From: Polytrichum commune
Taxonomy: Eukaryota > Streptophyta > Polytrichopsida > Polytrichales > Polytrichaceae
Assembly (NCBI GenBank): GCA_950295325.1
Contig: OX485803.1
Coordinates: 4,776,001-4,840,000, forward strand
Length of the DNA: 64,000 bases
Direction: 5' to 3'
This document shows, piece by piece, positions 55,539-64,000 of this stretch (the stretch's first letter is position 1; each line of letters opens with the position of its first letter). The position numbers and the translations under genes were made by a program. Under the pieces are notes generated by a model that saw only the letters and a program-made list of their open reading frames with translations, was not told where the DNA came from and searched no databases.

Positions 55539-56763
55539 TTAATACGTACTACCAATTTATCAACAGAGAAACGTTACTAGAGTCAGCAGGGGCTGACAAA
55601 CTGTTATAAGATAGGGTAGTGCTTGTCTCTGTTCACACTGATGATGTTGATTCAATTCAGATGAGTGTTATCTTATCTTATGAAAGGTCAGTTTATTATC
55701 GTAGAGGCTTGAAAACTCCGTAATATCACGCTTGTGGCAACCAAACATTAAGGATATTGCATGTGATGCTAAGGAGTTTTTTAGTGTTAACATGGATGCG
55801 TGATGAAATAGAATTTGTGTAGTTGCATGTGACATTAAGGAATACTACAAAGTCAACATTGCAATAATGACAATAAACATAATGATGACAACGTGATCCC
55901 TGTTAGTGTGTAATTTGAATTCTTGGTGGTTTGTTTTCATATCAAAACCTATGATATATGGGAGGGAAACATGATAACATGGAGTGAGATTTAAACTAAG
56001 AACGTATGTTTTCTATAGTTTCGGGATACAAGAGAAGGAGTGACATTCAAGAGGTCAATTTTACATAGTTTAAAGTGTACCGTGAATATAAGGTAGACAT
56101 GTGTTGTTACTCGGAAACTTTTCTCTCTACACCCACTTCTTGTGGGATATGTAACATGTGATTAAGATAGTGCGAGATGATTTGCAAATCCAAAATGTGT
56201 ATGTAGCCGTTTGCCTCATAATTTTTTGGAGCCATAACATTACTCAACGCCTCATGGTGTTTTGTGGGCCATGGCTAAGATTCTAGAACAATGTGGAGGG
56301 GCCCTAACATTTGGTTAGTCTCGGTCTAAATCTGAGGTCTATGATCTTAGTAATGTTATGGCTCATATGAATATCTTATTCATTCTCAAAGTGAAAACTC
56401 TTGTACTCATTAAGTGGTCATGTACGTCCCTCCAACATGCTAACTATTGAGTTTCAAATACATAGTATTGTAAACTTGAGCGAGGGAGTCTCCACTGCTT
56501 TCACGGGGAGTTTAGGGCATGGCAATTGCAATCCATACTTGATATGTGTTACCCTGAGAAGTGTTGAAATTGCATATGTGTTGAGGAAAATTGTACTCCA
56601 CCCTAGAAAAATATTTAAAAAGAAAAAGTTGTAGAAAAATAATAATAAGTGTTAATTGTTAATTGTTAAATTTTTTTTAAATTATGCTCCAATCTTCAAT
56701 AAATTGACCTTGATAAGTGTTAATTTGGATGAAAGTGAGATAAAAAAAAATTCGTAACTTCAA

Positions 56764-57368
56764 TTGACATGGACAAAAACCCTAACACTAAACCCTATTA
56801 CCTTACTGAAACAACTTGAATCGGTATATGCAAAGAGTGAAACCAGACCCACTATGAATGCACTTGAGTACATCAACATTAAATTAAGACTTGATCACAA
56901 AAATCCCTACATACCTAATAAGGAGGAAATTATAGCTATGCTTGATGAAGGAGATGATGCAATTGACAATGAACTCATTGACGAAGTTGTCAATGTGCAA
57001 ATTGGTGATGTGGTGGTAGATAGAGTAGGATTCAAGGATGTTGAAAGTGTAGTAGTGACCTTGAAACAATCTTTGGAACAAAGACATGGTGGATGATAGA
57101 CCTCTTCTGTAGAGCATTCAAACACTTCCAAAGGAGTAGAATCTTGGCGTGCACAAGAATCTCATCAAACTACTTTAGTTTCATTCTTCCATTACACTTA
57201 GATCATGTATGGTGAGATTCATATTTTATGTATTTCAATTTTTATTCATATGCATGTTATTATGATTGATTTCAAAGTCACATAAATGTTACAAACTGCA
57301 TATGCTATCCCCATAAGTGTTACAAGTTTCCTTGCTCTGAAGTGTTAATAGATATCGAGGATGGACTG
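56764..57368 (+). pseudogene. Pogo-like transposon 3' remnant
   Basis: The frame to 57096 encodes an acidic C-terminal-like protein piece (MNALEYINIKLRLD, NKEEIIAMLDEGDDAIDNE). This fits the acidic tails of plant pogo/Tigger transposases, though this is inference. Downstream, 57320-57368 aligns with the right end of the 6440-31924 element ('cataagtgttacaa.tttc', ending GGACTG then TA). The left end was not found. Confidence 0.45.
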
Positions 57369-57549
57369 TAGCATTGACTAGGAGATCTTATTATGTTCTA
57401 ATCTTTTCCAAGAACTGCCTCCCCCATTTTTTTTAGAGCTTTCTATAATTATGGCTCCCATTTTGGAAAGAGAGTAACATTGAGTTGCTTAGTAATATGA
57501 TGCCAAACTAAATAAGATGTTTAGTGTAATAGTTGACTGTTGATGTCTA

Positions 57550-57765
57550 CATTGATTATCCCAATTAGTGTGTGTTACTATTTGTAGTTACAAAGTGTAA
57601 TAACCTCTTACTCAGTGCTCAATTTTTACAATCAAAAATTCAATAGGTTGTTCAAATATTATAGAACATAAATGACTTTGCTTGGTAAATTAATACATTC
57701 TCAATAAATAGTCATACCACTACATAACTCTAAATAATAACACAAACTAATTAAGATAATCAGTG
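57550..57765. mobile_element. CATTGATTATCC-type MITE, copy 2 (216 bp)
   Basis: Left CATTGATTATCCCAATTAGT, right inverse CACTGATTATCTTAATTAGT, flanked by TA on both sides (57548-57549, 57766-57767). Confidence 0.85.
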
Positions 57766-57780
57766 TAGTAAATAAGATGA

Positions 57781-58241
57781 GGGCCACTTTACATACAAAC
57801 CAATAGCTGTAACCATGAATTTTCTAAGGGCCCTTGAAATCATCTACAGGGTTGTACCTTGGGAAATAGATTCCCAATTTTGCGATGGATGGGTTGCAGG
57901 CTTAGTGTAAAGTGAGAATGGACCATGTTGAGGGGCTGAAACATAAGTTCATGTTTGAATCGTCATCATGGCAATATAATAGTTACAGGAGCCAATGGCA
58001 ATTTAATATGGCCCCTAGTTTTGCATCAGACCCACCTCTTTTTCGATGGGCCTCATGCAATATCCACTTCCATGCCATGTAGGGTGCATATAGATCATTT
58101 TTCCTCCATTAGAATTTCTTCGGGTTCTTTGACCTTCAAGGTCTAGTGTAAATTGAACTTGGACTGCCTCTGGCTTTTGAACCAATCACATATTTGTATT
58201 TCATGGGTCAAGGGCCCTCAATCTTTAGTGTAGAGTGGCCT
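57781..58241. mobile_element. PIF/Harbinger-like MITE, copy 4 (461 bp), first of a pair
   Basis: Left GGGCCACTTTACATAC, right inverse AGGCCACTCTACAC. Target duplication TGA at 57778-57780 and 58242-58244. It is immediately followed by copy 5. Confidence 0.8.
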
Positions 58242-58244
58242 TGA

Positions 58245-58587
58245 GGGCCCTTTCACACATGAGCCAAGGTTGTACTAGCTATTCAACTGACACAACATGT
58301 TGGAATTTGTGTCATGCCTACCTCTTGAAGGTGGGCATGATGCAAATTCCAAAATATTATGAAACATCATCCATAGTTTGTCATGTAAGATTCCATGTGG
58401 ATTTTTCATCCATGACAATTTCTTTGGGCACTTAGGCCTTCACCTGCTAGTGTGAAGTGAACTTGGATGGTCTCAACCTTTTCGACCAATGAGAGATCTT
58501 AGAATGCAATGATCACATGCCTTTTTGACCAATGAAAGATCTTAGGATGAAATGGTTACAGGCCTTCACTTGTGTGTGAAGTGGCCT
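58245..58587. mobile_element. PIF/Harbinger-like MITE, copy 5 (343 bp), second of a pair
   Basis: Left GGGCCCTTTCACACATGA, right inverse AGGCCACTTCACACACA. Flanked by TGA at 58242-58244 (shared with copy 4) and 58588-58590. Confidence 0.8.
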
Positions 58588-59039
58588 TGAATATCAATTG
58601 AGGAAGATCAAGAAAATCAAGCATGTTAGGCCCAATGTACATAACATAATCATTCAATTGTTATTAACCGCTCCTTTCTCATAATATTCAACAACAATGC
58701 TTCACCCAAATCTCACTCATTTTTCAAGGTGAATCTACTTCTTGACAAACATCCGCAAAATATAATTCTAGCACCTTTCATGACATATTCTTGACCCTAC
58801 CCAATGTGACCACTCATAGAGGAGCCACACCAAGGGGTCAAGTCGGGGCCCAACCATTCCGAACGGTGCGGCCCCCTCCCCCCCCCCCCCCCCCGGATTA
58901 TGGGCCGGCCATCTAGGTGGGAGCCTAAAACATTAGGGACACCGTTCCAAAGCCCCCCGGCTACAAAGCTCGCACTCACCGGCCGGGCTAGCTGGGACCC
59001 GGCTGGACCGCCCGATGTGACTAGTCTATCATCTAAATA

Positions 59040-59445
59040 AGGTAGGGGTGGCAATTTCCGTGCGGGTCCTAAAGTCGACCCCTATGTCGGAAGCACCTTT
59101 CTAGGTGCTTTTACCTGGGTTTACAAAAGCACCTATCAAGGTTCTTTTACCATTCACAACGCTGTCAGCATTTCATTGGCTGCCAGCAGTCAGTTTAATG
59201 CTGCCAGCGGTTGGTTTTAGAAATCCACCCTGTGAATATACCACGTACCCTATGTGCGAGTGTTGGTCACTCTACAAGGTTTCCTTTTAAAATTTGTAGG
59301 AAATCATAAACATGCTCGAAATTTTGATTTTTTCATAGTTGCTCTTGCACCAGCTTTGCGGAGCGCTCAAAATTTATAAAAAAAATAGTTTCAGCATCCC
59401 AACTAGGCACATCTGAAATTTGGACGGAAATAGCCACCCCTACCT
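59040..59445. mobile_element. TA-duplicating MITE, AGGTAG family, copy 2 (406 bp)
   Basis: Left AGGTAGGGGTGGCAATTTCC, right inverse AGGTAGGGGTGGCTATTTCC, flanked by TA (59038-59039, 59446-59447). The left arm continues GTGCGGGTCCT like copy 1. It is preceded by a GC-rich stretch (58800-59030) containing C17. Confidence 0.85.
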
Positions 59446-59449
59446 TAAT

Positions 59450-60360
59450 GTTGTGTACATAACCATTACATCATACATGAGTTAGTACACAAGTTCCGGG
59501 GCGTTGACCAAAGATGTACATGGTTTTATTAGAAGAGTGCAAGTGCAAGGGGAGAGAAAATGCAGGCAATTGTCTAGGGTCTTTTGCGATGTGCCATGTC
59601 AAGTGCTCACTTTAACACATAATTTGCCAACTAATTAACATGACTCAACATGCACTTCACTTCGCTTTCCTATTATTAGCCCTCATCTTCTCCTCACTCT
59701 TCTAGGGAATAGATAGACCTGTTTATTACAATGTGACAAAAGGTCAGTGGGGTCCACTTAACCCCCCCCCCACCCCCCCCTTTTGGTTCCAGTGTTGGAT
59801 AAGGTATCCTCTTCTTTTTCTACTGAGTATATTAATTAGGGTTTTATGATGAAAGGCTTCATAAAATTTCAATATCTGTAGGGTATGGGTATTTGATGGT
59901 ATTTTTTTTTTTCGATATCATATAACATTGTTAAGCTTTTACATGATGGTCTCTTTCCAAAAAAAAACATACTATAATAAAAAAATAATATGATAATTTA
60001 CAGTTGCTTGTCGAAATATTCATAATACAGAGCTTCAGTGCTCCCCATAAACATACAATCTCAAAACTAAAGGAGATTTCTGCTCATGTGAAACTTGGTC
60101 CCGTGGAATGCAACCAATGAGCTTGTGTGATGTTATGCCTTTGGGTCTATATATCATGCAAGAATCTTTAAACGTAGGCAAAATCGTCCTAGTTTAGAAT
60201 GGTAAGCCCACACTATTCATCATCGACCCACATTGATTGTCGTGCAATCACTAGACAACAACTAGAGAGGGTGTCATGTGATGGTGAAGCTACATGACAA
60301 GTCACAAAGACCACTCTTAATTGACATGGCACATCATTTTCAATGCCGCACTCCATCATA
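59450..60360. other. No gene seen
   Basis: AT-rich with homopolymer runs (C-rich at 59763-59779, T at 59901-59912). No frame or element ends recognised. Confidence 0.5.
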
Positions 60361-60366
60361 TAGTTA

Positions 60367-60833
60367 GGACCACTCTACACACATATGGAGAATTGTGACC
60401 ATGAAAATCAACCAAAATATTGTATTGTGTTGTGAGAAATATTTATCCAATTTTGCACCCGATGGGCCCTCAAGCTTATTGTAAAGTGAAAGTGGACCAT
60501 GTTGATGGACCACATTAACAAATGTTTGGGTTTGTGTCCCCATCATGGTAATATAATATTTATAAGAGCCAATGGCAATCTAATCGATTGCCATGACATT
60601 TAGTTGGGCCTCACTCAATATCAAGTGAACCATGGAACATTATCCACTTGTTGCCAAACAAGACGCTATGTAAATTTTTCTTTTTCTTTTTCTTTTCATC
60701 ATCTAGTTGAATTCTTTTGGTCCCTCGGGCTTTCACTCTAAAGTGCACTTGGACAATCTCCAACTTCTTGACCAATCACATGATTTGTATACCACGGATC
60801 AAGGACCCTCAAGCTCTTGTGTAAAAGTGACCC
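60367..60833. mobile_element. PIF/Harbinger-like MITE, copy 6 (467 bp), first of a pair
   Basis: Left GGACCACTCTACACACAT, right inverse GGGTCACTTTTACACAAG. TTA duplications at 60364-60366 and 60834-60836. Confidence 0.85.
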
Positions 60834-60836
60834 TTA

Positions 60837-61319
60837 GGGCCACTTCACAGATGAGCTAGATTGTGAGAGCCCAAAAAAAGGTGTCCCAAGGCCGTCCCAA
60901 GACACCTCCAAAATCATGTAGTGTGGTCACAAACCCTAAAGTGTAGTGTGAAGCCATATGTAACCAGGCTCTCAACCAAATGTTATTTCAATGAATTTCT
61001 ATTCAAGCAAGCCCTCACACATGATAAAATAGAATAAATCAACGGTTGTGAGCGTTCGGAGTGCCATGGACTCCTAGTTTTGTGTTAAGACTACCTCCAA
61101 GAGGTGGTTTTTGAAAATAATCCAAGTGACCATGAAAGATGACCCATTCGATGCCATGTAGGAATCCATGTAGACTTTACATCCATCTTGCATTCACATA
61201 GTCCGTTGGTCCCTCAAGCGTAGTGTGAAGCGAACTTGGACCGGCTCCGCCTTCTCCACTAATGAGAGTGCTTGAAGTGAAATGGTCATGGGCTCTCAGT
61301 CTCGTGTGTGAAGTGGCCC
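60837..61319. mobile_element. PIF/Harbinger-like MITE, copy 7 (483 bp), second of a pair
   Basis: Left GGGCCACTTCACAGATGAG, right inverse GGGCCACTTCACACACGAG (17 of 19 match). TTA at 60834-60836 (shared with copy 6) and 61320-61322. This is the best-preserved copy of the family. Confidence 0.92.
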
Positions 61320-61322
61320 TTA

Positions 61323-62100
61323 GTGTACTAGGATAAAATTAAGCCAAATTATACCGTTGCGGTTCATGATGATCACCATGCATGCCAGGCCAAATTCGAG
61401 CATCGTACTGGGGGGCAGAAAATTGCAGATAATTAAGAACAAATCTCAATTGGCAGGGGAAACCCAAGCCTAGCCTTAAGGTATCATCATCCTATCATGT
61501 TGAAATATTAATTACACATGAAAAGTGCTCACACTTGTGAACACTTGCAGGATAGAAAGGACTCCGTTTGAAACTCGAACGAAAGACGACCCATGCATTG
61601 AGTAAATATTAACTTAACAGCTCTTTCTCTTTACGTCACTTGATCTAACTTACTAAGTCCGTGCAATGAATGCACATTAAATTCCGACGAAAGCAAATAC
61701 CTAGATGATGAGAAATTCTTGAACGAATCCAATGCCATAAGATAAGAACGACATCAAGGTAGCAAAATGAGAGTTATATGATCGTTTGCATTAGGGTCAT
61801 CCTTTGATTCAACTGGAGTTTTGGTCGTGAGGTGGTTGATTTGCCTGCAAAACTTTCCATGTGTCGGTAAGTTTTTGGTGAGTGATTGAAGTTAGTGTGG
61901 ACTTGTAGAGATGCATGATTCAACATTGGTTCATTGGAGGTTGAACTCGTTTTGGCGTCCAAAGAGGTGTTGGAAGGGAACATTGAACCCCCTAGGCACC
62001 CAAGGGTCTAGGGGAGACCTTAATTATGCGCCATGTATTCACATTTTCTTCTCTTTTTTGGCACAAATTGAAGACAATTCAGTTACAGGGAAAAAAAACA
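61323..62100. other. No gene seen
   Basis: Low-complexity AT-rich sequence. Open frames at 61774-62255 are short and without recognisable motifs. Confidence 0.5.
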
Positions 62101-62129
62101 CAAACGCCTCAAGAGAACCGACACAGACC

Positions 62130-62940
62130 AAGGGGACTCAAGAAATCATGCACATCCTAGGCCGAATCTTCCAAGTGACTGCCAAATTGGTACATGTAAC
62201 AATAAGACCTTTGCCACACCAGTCCAAATCAAATTCATTGAGAACATCTTGGTAGGCAACATTTGGAGTTTTTTTCCAAGTCATGGAGAGTATGTTGCCA
62301 TAACCCAACAACAAGTCCCACACCACTTTGTGCGTTTTCTCCAGCGGCCAATGGCAAGCATTGAAGACCATATCATTATGTTGTTGCCAAATGATCCACG
62401 AAAGACCGTTTCTTTAAAAACCAAATTCTATTGAAAGGCTTCAAAGATTGGTTGAGTGGTTGGTCAAGATTATGTTGCCTTTGAATAGAATTTGATTTTC
62501 TTAAGAAATTGTCTCATTGCGTAACAAAAAGGATTTCCGAGGGCCAAGATTACCTCTTTTGGCAAAGAGTTGTCAAATGATGTTGGTCGAGTAGCGCCAA
62601 ACTTTTTGATTCACTGGGTAATTAAAGAACCTATGCTCCACCAACTCCATAGCTCGCGGGCCACAATGGGGACAACTTTCATCAATCTCCATAGATATCC
62701 ACCCAACGCCACTCATTTAGTGCCACTGCACTATGGATAACTGACCAAAAGAAAGCCGCTTTCTTCTATGCCTTATGTTTATGCTGAATGATGTTTCATC
62801 TAACAAAAGTGGAAGGGGGGATTTCATTCTGCCACTTATCAGGGATCGACTTCTTAAGAGCCTCTTGAGTGGTAATCCTCTTCCTACCCAGCTTGGCTGA
62901 GTATGCCAAAAATGGTACATGAATTCAAATTTTCAGCAAA
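62130..62940 (-). pseudogene. LINE (non-LTR retrotransposon) ORF2 C-terminus, decayed
   Basis: On the minus strand, in order: TTQEALKKSIPDKWQNEIP (near 62870-62815), the reverse-transcriptase zinc-binding motif ESCPHCGPRAMELVEHRFF (near 62690-62630), GLSWIIWQQHNDMVFN and WPLEKTHKVVWDLLLGYG (62405-62290). This order (zf-RVT, then the W..W..RN.xVF block) is typical of plant LINE ORF2 C-termini. Multiple frameshifts make it dead. Confidence 0.75.
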
Positions 62941-63209
62941 TGAAATTTGACTAACATTTGGCTATATTCAACTTGTATTTATTTGCAATGTATACTTGGT
63001 TTTAGGTAGCCAAAGCCAGATGGTTGCATGTGGACTTGGCATTTCAAACTAATTAGTTGTGCTTCTCTGGCAGTGACAACATTCTACATAGCCAACATAG
63101 AACTTGGTAAACTTCCCTCTTGTAGCCTAGCTGGTGGAATAAAAGCCATGGAAGCCACCCCTTGGTCTCTAAGTTTGCAATGAAATGAAATTGGTTTTCA
63201 AGTCTGGGA

Positions 63210-63420
63210 AGCCAAAAAGGCTAATGAGACTGAAAGTACAACAAGATGGGTTTCAAACTAGTTGATTTTTTGGAGTGGCAAAGTGCAGTAGCTTCGGTGA
63301 TATAGAAGATAATGCCAACTTGTTGGTCTAATTGAAAGAAAGACTTGAGGCTGCGTAGAACTATGTTCTCAAATCATGATGGAAACTTATCTCTAATGGG
63401 GTTGTATAAGGGACATTTCA
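63210..63420 (-). pseudogene. LINE-like end fragment
   Basis: Minus-strand fragments CPLYNPIRDKFPS and LRSLKSFFQLDQQVG precede a tail shared with 50035-50110. The pairing suggests copies of one 5'-truncated element. The assignment to the same LINE as 62130-62940 is inference. From 63480 to 64000 no gene was seen. Confidence 0.45.
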
Positions 63421-64000
63421 ACACAAAATGTGCCTCATAACAATAAATAATGGGAGCCCTTCCCACTCCACAAGCTTTACGGTGGGAGCCACAATAGCAC
63501 TTCCCATGTTAAAAAGAAGAAGAGAGGTTGGTGCAGGATCAATGCATGGTTAGGGACCCAAACACACACTACGTAAAATTAGGTGATCACATTAAGGTAA
63601 GCGATTCAATTCGACATGCTTACCTTTATTTTGCATATCACGGGGTTCTCTTATAATACAATTTTCTTCTTCTTCTTCTTTTCTCCCTCTCTTCATACGT
63701 TTTACAGTTTGTTTACTTGTCCAATACAAATCAATTGATATTGTTTTTGAAAATGGTCCCTTTGTTGTTGTTGTTGCCAAACCAAGAGGCATGCCGAATC
63801 CAAGCCAATGATGCCAATCTTGTATAGGTACCGATTAAATGAGACGTTAAAACATTTAATTTCTTTCTTCCAAATGCCACATGTCATCTTGTGAAATTTG
63901 AATTTGGATATAGACATGCTCTTCCATAGTTGCACGTATGATACATTGAAATTTTGATTTAGTGTGGCATTTAAATCGTTATGAGTTGTGATTAGAGTGG

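Overview
The window looks like nuclear DNA of a land plant. It is AT-rich, its host genes are split by many short GT-AG introns, and most of it is layered transposable elements. Protein hallmarks (a plant-length MCM5, plant-type Copia and MULE proteins) support a plant. The exact lineage cannot be fixed by eye; a seed-free plant is a guess from the MCM5 sequence.

Two intact host genes are supported. At the left end, on the minus strand, a three-exon gene (421-1720) encodes an 89-residue twin-CX9C protein of the CMC1 type, a mitochondrial cytochrome oxidase assembly factor. At 32438-39670 on the plus strand, a 19-exon gene encodes a complete 727-residue MCM5, a subunit of the replicative helicase. 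Its upstream region holds a perfect E2F palindrome and a second E2F site 6 bp away, the expected S-phase control.

Between them lies a Russian-doll insertion. A pogo-like element with CAGTCTACCCTC ends and TA duplications (6440-31924) was split by a Copia retrotransposon (6932-31345) with 251/261-bp LTRs and a perfect CAATG target duplication. The Copia was in turn split by a 16.7-kb Mutator-like element (7803-24538) with about 130-bp terminal inverted repeats and a 12-bp near-perfect target duplication. A second, unidentified insert (about 26270-28550) interrupts the Copia integrase. The MULE carries a decayed transposase (DDE-like plus SWIM zinc finger) and fragments of three unrelated host genes: a SAC phosphoinositide phosphatase (two exons with splice sites), an ornithine cyclodeaminase/mu-crystallin family protein, and the first exon of a type II peroxiredoxin in the opposite orientation. 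It also holds Gypsy-like debris, a GC-rich hairpin-rich block, a 10 x 22-bp tandem repeat and a 48-bp perfect inverted repeat.

The right third (39.7-64 kb) has no recognisable intact gene. It is filled with short non-autonomous DNA elements: a PIF/Harbinger-like family with GGGCCACTTCACA-type ends and T(T/A/G)A duplications, found as back-to-back pairs; two TA-duplicating families; an inverted pair of 530-bp elements; a pogo-like element; an unnamed dispersed repeat amplified in tandem at 43.5-44.2 kb; and minus-strand LINE remains near 62-63.4 kb.

All reading was by eye. Exon joins were checked for phase and length, but no database search was possible.
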